Positions 8,656 through 15,045 of a DNA stretch of 28,266 bases are shown one piece after another. The stretch covers positions 1-28,266 of the IMG/VR virus record IMGVR_UViG_3300036985_000644; one strand, 5' to 3'. Origin of the DNA: a virus. Positions within the stretch are counted from its first letter, which is position 1; the number at the start of each line of letters is the position of its first letter. The notes below the pieces were generated by a model that was not told where the DNA came from, did no database searches, and was given only the letters and a program-made list of their open reading frames with translations. The translations under genes were made by a program, and so were the position numbers.

Positions 8656-9930
8656 TTATGGTTCTGGTGCTGGTACTGGTGGTACTAGTGGAGCACACTC
8701 AGTTACACAGTCAAACACTTCAAGTGATTCACATTGAGAACAGTTCTCTAACCAATCACCTACAAATGTTTCAAATGTTGCAACTACACCATCAGTAATA
8801 ACTTCAAGTAAGTATTGATCATTATCAAATGTACTTGTTGCGTTATTGTGACGTGGAACACTGTGTAACAAATAGTAACGTGTATACAACGCATTACGGT
8901 TAACAGAGTTCAAGATATCATAACCTTGAGTGATCTCACGGATACGGAAATCAGAGTGGAAGAAGTTCTGACGGTAAGACTCAGAAAGAATCAAGTCACG
9001 AACTACAGACTCACCAAGACCCATAGCTTGAGTACCAAGACACTCATTAACTATACAGATACCAGAGAATGTACATGGATCACCATTCAAATCTGTTTCA
9101 GATGCATAAAGACGCACTGGCTCTTTTTCATAGAAGTCAGTGATTTGGAATGTACAGTTACCAAACTTAGTATCAACATAAGCTCCGTAAAGGATCAAAC
9201 CTGCACAGTCACCTTCTACAAATCCTGGAGATACATAGTCATCCCAAGTGTTAGCTGCTGGGTTACCAAATGTATCTAGTGTACCTGGTGCATAGTAAAT
9301 TGTACCATCTGCTGCAGAAACTACTGGCAAGATAAAAGGAGAGATAAGCGGAGAGTCAACAATTTGTTGAGCCCAAGCAATCATAACCAATGTAGAATCT
9401 ACTGGAGTTGGAGCAATAGCTCCTGCTGGACAACATCCTGTGTAAGCAGTTACAGTCAAGTATGCATTGTGGTTCAAGAAGCGTAGAGCTGGAGAACCTT
9501 TAACATCTAAACGTAAGTTGTAAGTCTCACCACACAAGAAGTCAGGACAACATGCTGCTGTACCTTCATCTTGAGTATAAGGCGTTGAACCAATGTTAAG
9601 TACTGCTTGAGTAGGTTCACACGGATCTACACGGTAGAAACGGTTAACATACTTAGGGTTGATGATCTTAGACTTGTTAGATTCTTTGTACCCTCCGTGG
9701 AAAGGTCCAATTTTATCTTTGTCCAAAACAGAACCAGATGCAAGGATAAGCGGACAACATCCTGTAGGTGCAGACGCTGGATCTTGCAAAATCCAAGTTT
9801 TAGGATCAACAAATGCAAACTCACCAGAAGCAAGTTGGTTACCTGTTGTCCCAAGCTGTCCTTCATTCAATCCTGTGAAACCATCAGTCCCAAGGAAAGT
9901 CTTTTGAAAAGCGTGATTAAAATAAGCCAT
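8656..9930 (-). CDS. Major structural (capsid accessory or fibre) protein candidate, 424 aa
   Basis: The protein is soluble and beta-rich, with no signal peptide. It carries Cys-Cys pairs (GCCPLILASG near residue 58, ACCPDFLC near 126, YTGCCPAG near 163) and further Cys near the C-terminus (ENCSQCESLEVFDCVTEC). Internal segments include GPFHGGYKESNKSKIINPKY (about 74-93) and FRIREITQGYDILNSVNRNA. I recall very similar proteins in phage metagenomes of aquatic Bacteroidota but know of no proven role. The gene has its own strong terminator and an A-rich leader (AATAAAAAGAAAAAATGG), the same arrangement as the major capsid gene, which suggests high expression. Codons look more regular than in neighbouring genes, in line with that. 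A capsid decoration or auxiliary protein is the best guess; a head or tail fibre is the alternative. Confidence 0.6.
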   Translation of the reverse strand: MAYFNHAFQKTFLGTDGFTGLNEGQLGTTGNQLASGEFAFVDPKTWILQDPASAPTGCCPLILASGSVLDKDKIGPFHGGYKESNKSKIINPKYVNRFYRVDPCEPTQAVLNIGSTPYTQDEGTAACCPDFLCGETYNLRLDVKGSPALRFLNHNAYLTVTAYTGCCPAGAIAPTPVDSTLVMIAWAQQIVDSPLISPFILPVVSAADGTIYYAPGTLDTFGNPAANTWDDYVSPGFVEGDCAGLILYGAYVDTKFGNCTFQITDFYEKEPVRLYASETDLNGDPCTFSGICIVNECLGTQAMGLGESVVRDLILSESYRQNFFHSDFRIREITQGYDILNSVNRNALYTRYYLLHSVPRHNNATSTFDNDQYLLEVITDGVVATFETFVGDWLENCSQCESLEVFDCVTECAPLVPPVPAPEP

Positions 9931-9995
9931 TTTTTCTTTTTATTAGTTAATAAACATATATTATAATATAAGAATTAGATTCTTAATATCCAAAT

Positions 9996-10502
9996 TTATT
10001 TCAAGAAAAGTAATTTATATTTAGTAGAGTTTATTGAGTCTTTTACTAAATCTAAGTTGTTTACTATTTCTGAATAAGGTAACATACCTTGTAGTTTGTT
10101 TATCATAGCATAGATATCTCTTAGATAAGCTACACCGTCTGCTACTGTATCAAGTGTTCTGCATGCTACATCTTTACATGTAAGAATTTTTTCAGATACT
10201 CCTTGATATCCTTCTACAAGAGTATCAGCATGTCCTGGTAGTCCATCATAGAAATCTCCAATAGCAATGTGAGCTGCATAGGATCCTTCTCCTGTTACTT
10301 TTAAATGTAACTTGTGGAAACTATTTCTAGCATTCATTAATTCCATAGCACAAGCAGCTACCATGTTATCTAAGGAACTACCACCTACTCCCGCATCTGG
10401 TGTAGGTTGTGGTTTAGCTGGTTCTGTTTTTGGTTGATTAACTGTAACTGTAGGTCTAGAAACAGACTCTGGATTTCTTTTAAGCATTCTAGGTTTTTCC
10501 AT
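9996..10502 (-). CDS. Dps-like mini-ferritin (ferritin-like four-helix protein), 168 aa
   Basis: Residues 44-168 form a helical ferritin-like domain. The segment from H66 (HLKVTGEGSYAAH) through GHADTLVEG lines up with the Dps ferroxidase region: H66, H78, D93 and E97 have spacings of 12, 15 and 4, exactly those of H51, H63, D78 and E82 in E. coli Dps. Dps oxidises and stores iron, and in some species binds DNA through basic tails. Here a 43-residue Pro- and basic-rich tail (MEKPRMLKRNPESVSRP) precedes the domain. I recall related phage proteins catalogued as DUF5856. The gene lies between a ring-protein candidate (6 bases away) and an abundant structural protein, so it may be packaged in the virion. 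It could protect DNA from oxidation, condense it, or be a structural reuse of the fold. The fold call is good; iron activity is inferred from the residues. Confidence 0.72.
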   Translation of the reverse strand: MEKPRMLKRNPESVSRPTVTVNQPKTEPAKPQPTPDAGVGGSSLDNMVAACAMELMNARNSFHKLHLKVTGEGSYAAHIAIGDFYDGLPGHADTLVEGYQGVSEKILTCKDVACRTLDTVADGVAYLRDIYAMINKLQGMLPYSEIVNNLDLVKDSINSTKYKLLFLK

Positions 10503-10507
10503 TATTC

Positions 10508-11206
10508 TTAGTTATTGCGTTCAGCTCCTTCTGATCCTCTAGAGAATTGATTTCCTGATTCAATATCTCCTGCTAGAATACTCACAGCCTCATCTATTAT
10601 TAATTCTATTATATCATCTTTAAACTCACACTGTACATTTGCAGGAGACTGAACTCCGGTATATGGATCTACACAACCTTGTATTTGTATCTTCACTGGT
10701 TGTCTATAATACGTTAATGCTGCTGACTCAATTTCAAAGTCTTCATTAGTGTATATGTTGACAAAGTTATTTTTCAGTGTAGCAAAAGTTTCTCCCCATT
10801 CAAAGTTAGGTTGTTTTGCTTTATCTCTGAGAAGTTGATTGACATTTGCTTCTTCTGCTAAGTATATTGTCATACGTCTGCGGTCACAGCAATCTTTCTT
10901 AGCATAAGTATCAACGCGTTTCCACTGTAAGTAATCTGCAGGAATTGGTCCTGTATAAAATACTTGTTGGTTACTTACACTTAATGATTGAGTATCTAAT
11001 AGAATCTGAAGATCATCTTTTCTTCTATTAGATTCCTCATCACCTTCTCTAACTTGATTAATACCGTGAAGCTGTCTTCTAGCCCACTCTACCTGAGCTT
11101 TATTAAATGCCTCAACTATCTGCCAACATTCAATGTTGTCATAGTCCTGGCTATCTAACTTATTCAGGCGTTGTTTAATCTTTATGGACAGTACACTGTT
11201 TAACAT
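10508..11206 (-). CDS. Neck/ring or head-completion protein candidate, 232 aa
   Basis: The N-terminal 70 residues are helical (NIECWQIVEAFNKAQVEWAR, then RRKDDLQILL). A beta region follows with VFYTGPIPADYLQWKRVDTY, a C-C-D-R-R-R basic turn near 103, and a Y-Y-R-Q-P-V-K-I-Q-I-Q-G-C strand. The C-terminus is an acidic helix (CEFKDDIIELIIDEAVSILA). This layout of helical start, 'P-x-D-Y-L' strand and acidic last helix is typical of head-tail connector proteins in Bacteroidota phages as I recall them, and parallels the two ring candidates at 1584-3292. It lies between the basic-protein island and the Dps-like gene. Probably the first ring docking on the portal, but this is unproven. Confidence 0.55.
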   Translation of the reverse strand: MLNSVLSIKIKQRLNKLDSQDYDNIECWQIVEAFNKAQVEWARRQLHGINQVREGDEESNRRKDDLQILLDTQSLSVSNQQVFYTGPIPADYLQWKRVDTYAKKDCCDRRRMTIYLAEEANVNQLLRDKAKQPNFEWGETFATLKNNFVNIYTNEDFEIESAALTYYRQPVKIQIQGCVDPYTGVQSPANVQCEFKDDIIELIIDEAVSILAGDIESGNQFSRGSEGAERNN

Positions 11207-11209
11207 CTG

Positions 11210-11344
11210 TTATTTATTTTTTGGAGTTCTAGGAATCATTTTTCTAAATTGACTCATAGCTTTACCAGCATTCTTATAACCTTCTTCTTTAAGATTATTA
11301 AAATACTTTACTGCTCCTGGTTTAGAACTTTTCTTGCCTCCCAT
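11210..11344 (-). CDS. Very small basic protein, 44 aa
   Basis: An ATG at 11344 opens a 44-codon frame ending in TAA at 11210. It starts two bases after the stop of the 220-aa gene and ends three bases before the start of the 232-aa gene, so it fills the gap exactly as a coupled gene would. The product starts MGGKKSSKPGAVKYFNNL and continues to FRKMIPRTPKNK. It is strongly basic, with a predicted helix around K13-S32. Its composition fits the basic-protein island upstream. No family recognised. The tight fit and composition make a real gene likely, though there is no independent support. Confidence 0.6.
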   Translation of the reverse strand: MGGKKSSKPGAVKYFNNLKEEGYKNAGKAMSQFRKMIPRTPKNK

Positions 11345-11346
11345 GA

Positions 11347-12009
11347 TTACTTGTATTTTGCAGCATTAGCAGCAACCTTCTTTTTGTTTGCTTCTACCTT
11401 AGCCTTATTAGCGGCAACCTTTTGAGCATTAGAACTAGCATTACTAGCTTTAGATGCATTTACCTTAGTAGCATTGCTGTATACTTTAACAGCATTGTTT
11501 TGTACTTTAGTTTTGTTTTCAGCTACCTTTCTAGTATTCTCTGCTACCTTCTCTTCATTCTTATAATTCTTGAAGGTATTAGCGTTTACCTTAGCTGCAT
11601 TAACTGCTACTTTATTAGCATTCACTTTTGCTTTATTAGCATCAGCAGTTTTCTTTTTATCATATGCTGCAACAGCTATGACTCCTGCTGCTCCCCCACC
11701 TACTCCTGGATTTTTTGCAACTTTAGCTATTGTTTTACCAACACCTTTAATTACTTCATTTCTATTTGCTTTTTTAACTCCACTTTTTACAGCAGTTCCC
11801 GCTTTGGTAAAACTTTTTTTATCATACATTCTAACTGCTCTTTGAACATTTGCATCTCTTTCAGATGTAGTAACGTATCTAGGTTTCTTTACAGATTTTA
11901 TTTTTTTTCCTATAGCAGCAGCATTTTGTGAACCCTCTCTGAAGTTAACAACTGCATTTTTTTTAATTGTTTTTCTTGCAACTCCTGCAAGTTTAGATAA
12001 TATTCCCAT
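11347..12009 (-). CDS. Lysine-rich KV-x-A-N heptad-repeat protein, 220 aa
   Basis: The product has 43 Lys in 220 residues. The N-terminus (MGILSKLAGVARKTIKKN) looks like an amphipathic basic helix. A short Gly/Ala hydrophobic stretch (PGVGGGAAGVIAVAAY, 101-116) follows a basic region. Residues 123-220 are a run of seven-residue units of the form K-V-x-A-N-x-x, with Val at 155, 162, 169, 176 and 183, then, after a one-residue slip, at 198, 205 and 212. The last residues (ANKKKVAANAAKYK) nearly match the end of the 167-aa protein at 14187-14690. It probably forms a long, highly charged helix that could bind DNA or RNA, or serve as a packaged cargo protein. Residue order resembles the tails of bacterial histone H1-like proteins, but no family match is claimed. 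The gene lies 2 bases after its upstream neighbour. Confidence 0.6.
   Translation of the reverse strand: MGILSKLAGVARKTIKKNAVVNFREGSQNAAAIGKKIKSVKKPRYVTTSERDANVQRAVRMYDKKSFTKAGTAVKSGVKKANRNEVIKGVGKTIAKVAKNPGVGGGAAGVIAVAAYDKKKTADANKAKVNANKVAVNAAKVNANTFKNYKNEEKVAENTRKVAENKTKVQNNAVKVYSNATKVNASKASNASSNAQKVAANKAKVEANKKKVAANAAKYK
11350..11643 (-). repeat. 21-bp-period coding repeat (KV-x-A-N units) in the 220-aa gene
   Basis: The DNA encoding residues 123-220 is a degenerate tandem array with a period of about 21 bases, each unit coding K-V-x-A-N-x-x. Units differ at third positions and at several codons, so it is an old, selected protein repeat rather than a recent slippage product. Confidence 0.7.
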
Positions 12010-12011
12010 GA

Positions 12012-12230
12012 TTATTTATTTTTAGATTTTACACTACCACCTTTCTTAAGACCAAACTCTTTTTTAAGTTCACGGTTAAACTGTCTTTCTTCTTTTCTTC
12101 CTTGTCTTGTTTGTTTACTAGGAAAAAGAGTTGACTTGATGTTACTAGTTACACCTTTTATAACAGCCTTCCGCATCTTCTTTTTCTGAGCCTTTTCCTC
12201 TTTGGTCTTATCTTTACCTATAGTTGCCAT
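12012..12230 (-). CDS. Small basic protein with K-K-G-G motif, 72 aa
   Basis: The protein is dominated by Lys, Arg and Glu, with KDKTKEEKAQKKKMRKAVIK at 6-25 and RQGRKEERQFNRELKKEFG at 42-60. It is probably mostly helical. It ends with LKKGGSVKSKNK, carrying one copy of the K-x-G-G motif shared by the neighbouring basic proteins. Its start overlaps the stop of the 319-aa gene by one base (TAATG), and the next gene starts 2 bases after it ends, so all are translated together. No family recognised. A nucleic-acid-binding or virion cargo role is suggested only by charge and context. Confidence 0.6.
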   Translation of the reverse strand: MATIGKDKTKEEKAQKKKMRKAVIKGVTSNIKSTLFPSKQTRQGRKEERQFNRELKKEFGLKKGGSVKSKNK

Positions 12231-13189
12231 TACTTGATAATTTTACCAGAACTTTTTACACTCTTCTTAATAGCTTTAGTAACCTTACGTTCTGCAAGCT
12301 TAGCTTTAAGTTTATCAATGATTGGTCCACCTGCAGCTTTCTTCATAGTACCACCAGATTTCTGGTAACCCATTTTATTTCTTACAGCAGTAGGAAGTTT
12401 TGAAAGACCTACTTTATCTCCAGTAACTGGTTTCAAAGATCCACCAACTTTAGCTTTACGCTCATCTACACAATTACCATTAGCATCTTTTACCATACCA
12501 CCACGGCATCCAGGTGTAACAGCTCTATTAATCTTAGACATTGCACCACCTTTTTTAAAACCATGTTGACCTGAAGTACCAAGGTTTTCTTGCGGCATAC
12601 CGTATAATTGTACTGGCGCTTTTTTAATAGCTGATCCAGATAGTGTTGAACCTCCAGCAGCATATTTTTTAACACCACCTTTTGACATCATTTTACCACA
12701 CTTGGCGCATCCTGGTTTATTCATTGTTCCACCTTTTTTATAAGTTGATTTAGTTGTTCCACCTTTTTTTTGACTTTTAAAAGTTGTAGTCATTTGATCA
12801 CCAGGAGCAAGATTTGGTTTTGATGAAGTGTTAAAGGTATCTCCATATCTCTGACTTCTTTCAAGTCCTTTTTCGTAGTAACCTCTGTACATAGGCTCTT
12901 CTGGTTCTGATGTATAAGGATTTAACCTTACAGATGCATCTCTGCTAACATAGTTTTCTTTTGGAAATCTTGATCTATCAAGTCTATAATTAACATAATT
13001 AGCTTGATCTTCAGTTAGAGGTCCGGCCTTTGGGCCAAAAGGATCACTAGAAGTAGGGTTGCCTTTTCTTCTCCCAAATTTTGCTTTAGGTAAAGACTTC
13101 TTAGCACCACCAGTTTTCATCATTGGCTTTTTAGCTACTGTCTTTTTAACAGGTGCTTTAGCTACAGCTTTTTTAATAACCTTTTTCAT
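12230..13189 (-). CDS. Lysine/glycine-rich protein with six K-x-G-G motifs, 319 aa
   Basis: The first 45 residues are an Ala/Lys/Pro tail like histone H1 or HU extensions (MKKVIKKAVAKAPVKKTVAK). K-x-G-G occurs at residues 25, 141, 151, 212, 247 and 277, with extra G-G pairs at 171, 179, 230 and 287. Two small Cys motifs are present: CAKCGKMM (161-168) and PGCRGGMVKDANGNC (227-240). A basic helical end (IDKLKAKLAERKVTKAIKK) closes the protein. Most of it looks disordered. The G-G-small residue pattern could be a processing site or a short binding motif (see findings). It lies in the middle of the basic-protein island downstream of the capsid genes, so packaging with the genome is plausible. 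No known family is assigned. Confidence 0.6.
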   Translation of the reverse strand: MKKVIKKAVAKAPVKKTVAKKPMMKTGGAKKSLPKAKFGRRKGNPTSSDPFGPKAGPLTEDQANYVNYRLDRSRFPKENYVSRDASVRLNPYTSEPEEPMYRGYYEKGLERSQRYGDTFNTSSKPNLAPGDQMTTTFKSQKKGGTTKSTYKKGGTMNKPGCAKCGKMMSKGGVKKYAAGGSTLSGSAIKKAPVQLYGMPQENLGTSGQHGFKKGGAMSKINRAVTPGCRGGMVKDANGNCVDERKAKVGGSLKPVTGDKVGLSKLPTAVRNKMGYQKSGGTMKKAAGGPIIDKLKAKLAERKVTKAIKKSVKSSGKIIK

Positions 13190-13201
13190 TTTATATATAA
13201 T

Positions 13202-13507
13202 TTAACAATTCCACTTTCTTAAAGAAAGAGCTTTTCTTGTTGGTCTTCCTTTTTCATCTTTCATAGGACCTGGCATTCCAGACATCCTAGCACAGAAACT
13301 CTTACGTCTCTTAGCATCTTTACTTCCAGCTTTAAGCTTAGAAGGTTTAGTAGTAACAGCAGTCTGTAACTTACTGCCTGGATTAGCTGCTCTATAACTA
13401 GCTACTCCTTTAGCATTAAGTCCACCAGTTGGATTCTTTCCTTCCTTACGTGTCCAAGCAGGAGTAGAACCACCAGACTTCATCTTAGGAGTCTTACCAG
13501 CTTTCAT
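13202..13507 (-). CDS. Small basic protein of DUF6321-like type, 101 aa
   Basis: After a short basic start (MKAGKTPKMKSGGSTPAW, with one K-x-G-G at 10-13), the protein carries TRKEGKNPTGGLNAKGVASY, A-A-N-P-G-S-K-L, then RRKSFCARMSGMPGPMKDEK and ends GRPTRKALSLRKWNC. I recall this string of motifs as a small conserved domain called DUF6321, found in phages and in giant viruses of algae and amoebae, with no known function. Two Cys near the middle and at the very end may bind metal. Its start follows the 224-aa gene stop with only one base between. The domain recognition is from memory and should be confirmed by a profile search, but the motif chain is distinctive. Confidence 0.65.
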   Translation of the reverse strand: MKAGKTPKMKSGGSTPAWTRKEGKNPTGGLNAKGVASYRAANPGSKLQTAVTTKPSKLKAGSKDAKRRKSFCARMSGMPGPMKDEKGRPTRKALSLRKWNC

Positions 13508-13508
13508 C

Positions 13509-14183
13509 TTATTTCTTTTTAGCCATTGCCTTAAGAGTTTTAGCTAATGCTTTTCTCTTAGGTGTACAAGTTGGTTTACTCATTGGAGTACAATATCCTT
13601 TATGCTTAGGATTGATTGCTTTTTGAATCCACTTCTTATCTGTAGATCCTCCTTCTTTATAACCAGCTTTTTCTCTAACAGCACTTCTTTTTGCAAGTAT
13701 GGCATCAGCTCTGTCATACATCTTCCAAGCTTTTTCTGTATTACCAGAATCTCGATTTTTATCACCTTTGTTTTCTAACCTATTTGCTCTTTTAGTAAGA
13801 AGATTTCTTCTCATAAGTTGCATATCAGTCGGTCCTCCTGGTTGCATCTTTTTAATACCACCACGTTTCATTTGTGACATTGTAGGACTAGGTGCATCAG
13901 GTATCATAGATACAGTACCCATATCTGCTCCCGTCTGTGCTTTTCTTACACCACCGCCAGATTTTAAATATGATTGACCTTTTGGTACCTTTTTATAAAA
14001 CTTAGCAAGTTCAACATCAGCTTTATTGAGTCTAACCTTTGCTTTGTTCTCAGCTACTTTTTTTCTATTAGCTTCTACCTTCTTAGCATTGGCAACTACT
14101 TTCTTTTTATTAGCAGCTGCTTTCTTAATCTTGTCAGTACCCTTCTTAATTATGGTAGATGGTAAGTGTCCTAATCCGTGCAT
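13509..14183 (-). CDS. Lysine-rich heptad-repeat and K-x-G-G protein, 224 aa
   Basis: Residues 24-60 hold five KV-x-A-N-type units (Val at 29, 36, 43, 50 and 57), the same repeat as in the 220-aa and 167-aa proteins. K-x-G-G motifs occur at 74, 106 and 176. A helical segment (about 118-170) is rich in Arg, Lys and Asn (LLTKRANRLENKGDKNRDSG). The C-terminus, KKWIQKAINPKHKGYCTPMS followed by K-P-T-C-T-P-K-R-K-A-L, holds two Cys and looks like a separate conserved basic module. Because it combines the heptad repeat with the K-x-G-G motif, this protein links the two motif sets of the island. No enzymatic feature is seen. Probably a nucleic-acid-associated or cargo virion protein. Confidence 0.6.
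   Translation of the reverse strand: MHGLGHLPSTIIKKGTDKIKKAAANKKKVVANAKKVEANRKKVAENKAKVRLNKADVELAKFYKKVPKGQSYLKSGGGVRKAQTGADMGTVSMIPDAPSPTMSQMKRGGIKKMQPGGPTDMQLMRRNLLTKRANRLENKGDKNRDSGNTEKAWKMYDRADAILAKRSAVREKAGYKEGGSTDKKWIQKAINPKHKGYCTPMSKPTCTPKRKALAKTLKAMAKKK
14004..14114 (-). repeat. 21-bp-period coding repeat (KV-x-A-N units) in the 224-aa gene
   Basis: This stretch encodes residues 24-60 of the 224-aa protein as five units of seven residues with Val in perfect seven-step register. Codon choice varies between units, so the repeat is kept at protein level. Confidence 0.65.
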
Positions 14184-14186
14184 GAC

Positions 14187-14690
14187 TTAACCTTTTTTAT
14201 AACGTGCTGCATTAGCAGCTACTTTTTTCTTATTAGCTGCAACCATTTTTTTATTGGCTGCTACCTTAGCTGTATTTGCCGCTACCTTTTCTTTATTAGT
14301 TGTAGCTTTATACTGTTGACCAGCTGCTTTTACTTTTTGTTTATTAGCTGCAATTTGTTCTTTACGTGCTGCTGTAACTTTAGATGCTGGTGATGATGAA
14401 GGTTTAGCAGAGTCTTTCTTTACAATTTTATATTCATTAACTTTTGAAATAATACTAGGAGCAGCAGAACCAACAGCTGCGCCAGCTGTTCCGTACCACA
14501 TAGCACGGTTTCTTCCTACTCTATTTTTCATTTTTTGTGTTTCTTTAACAGCTTTCTTATATTCTTCTCCAGTTAATTTAGGATTAATTTTTGACACTAA
14601 GTCAGCTGCATTTTTTTTAGCACGGCTTCTTTGAACTGTGCCTTTAATAGCTTTTCCAATTGCACCAGCTATTTCTTTACCTACTCCCAT
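14187..14690 (-). CDS. Lysine-rich heptad-repeat protein with hydrophobic segment, 167 aa
   Basis: The product has 33 Lys in 167 residues. The N-terminus (MGVGKEIAGAIGKAIKGTVQ) is an amphipathic basic helix comparable to the start of the 220-aa protein. Residues 64-82 (AMWYGTAGAAVGSAAPSII) form a small-residue hydrophobic segment long enough to insert into a membrane. Residues 106-167 are KV-x-A-N heptads with Val at 136, 143, 150 and 157. The end (ANKKKVAANAARYKKG) nearly equals the end of the 220-aa protein. A small membrane-interacting protein carried in the head and released with the DNA is one reading, by analogy to podovirus ejection proteins; a DNA-condensing protein is another. Three bases separate it from the next start. 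Confidence 0.58.
   Translation of the reverse strand: MGVGKEIAGAIGKAIKGTVQRSRAKKNAADLVSKINPKLTGEEYKKAVKETQKMKNRVGRNRAMWYGTAGAAVGSAAPSIISKVNEYKIVKKDSAKPSSSPASKVTAARKEQIAANKQKVKAAGQQYKATTNKEKVAANTAKVAANKKMVAANKKKVAANAARYKKG
14190..14375 (-). repeat. 21-bp-period coding repeat (KV-x-A-N units) in the 167-aa gene
   Basis: Residues 106-167 are encoded by tandem units of about 21 bases. The four units nearest the stop are the most regular and differ mainly by synonymous or Lys/Met changes. Confidence 0.65.
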
Positions 14691-14701
14691 GACTATATAT
14701 T

Positions 14702-15040
14702 TTATGCTTTAGTTACTTTTCTTCCCATACCTACTCTAGACTTCTCAGCTTTCTTTGCAGCAAGCTTAGAAGGAGTAAGTTGGTATTTTGTTTTTGGTGT
14801 CTTAGAAGAAACCTTTTTTGTAGGGCGGCAGTATTCATTTTTACCACCAGCCCCACAAGGTTTTCCAGACTTTGTATCTTGCCATTTCTCTGCTTGCCAT
14901 CTTTTAAGTTCTGTACCAGCTTTAGTCTTTCTAACTGTGCCTGAACCTTTACGGCATTTGGCAATAGCTTGAGAAGCTCTAGCTGAAGGAAACACAGCGT
15001 ACTGTGCTTTTACTTTTGTATAGCATGCATCTTTAGGCAT
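14702..15040 (-). CDS. Basic protein with two giant-virus-like modules (DUF5872-like), 112 aa
   Basis: Residues 4-30 read DACYTKVKAQYAVFPSARAS followed by Q-A-I-A-K-C-R-K. Residues about 44-82 read LKRWQAEKWQDTKSGKPCG, then Y-C-R-P-T-K-K-V-S-S-K-T-P-K-T. I recall both modules as short conserved basic domains in large DNA viruses of algae and amoebae and in some phages, including one catalogued as DUF5872. Their function is unknown. Each module contains conserved Cys and aromatic residues, which suggests small metal-stabilised folds. The C-terminus is a Lys/Ala tail (SKLAAKKAEKSRVGMGRKV). The gene is near the start of the basic-protein island, 5 bases after the 67-aa gene. Family naming is from memory; the motif similarity is the stronger point. 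Confidence 0.65.
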   Translation of the reverse strand: MPKDACYTKVKAQYAVFPSARASQAIAKCRKGSGTVRKTKAGTELKRWQAEKWQDTKSGKPCGAGGKNEYCRPTKKVSSKTPKTKYQLTPSKLAAKKAEKSRVGMGRKVTKA

Positions 15041-15045
15041 GATAA

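Noticed and set aside
9607-9966. Plus-strand open frames (also at 8926-9279, 3722-4003, 11422-11931, 17347-17673)
   Set aside because: They lie opposite well-supported minus-strand genes or terminators, have odd compositions (runs of Ser, Cys, Phe) expected of antisense reading, and no leader or motif support.
9970-9984. Hairpin AAGAAT/ATTCTT between the Dps-like gene and the 424-aa gene
   Set aside because: Only six A/T-rich pairs, no T-run typical of the other terminators; transcription probably reads through.
9991-9998. TAAATTTG promoter-like box before the 424-aa gene
   Set aside because: It fits TAnnTTTG but overlaps the end of the Dps-like gene in AT-rich DNA and no -33 element is visible, so it is too weak to call.
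11350-14375. CRISPR-like repeats
   Set aside because: The 21-bp periodicity is coding, degenerate and without spacers; it encodes the KV-x-A-N heptads.
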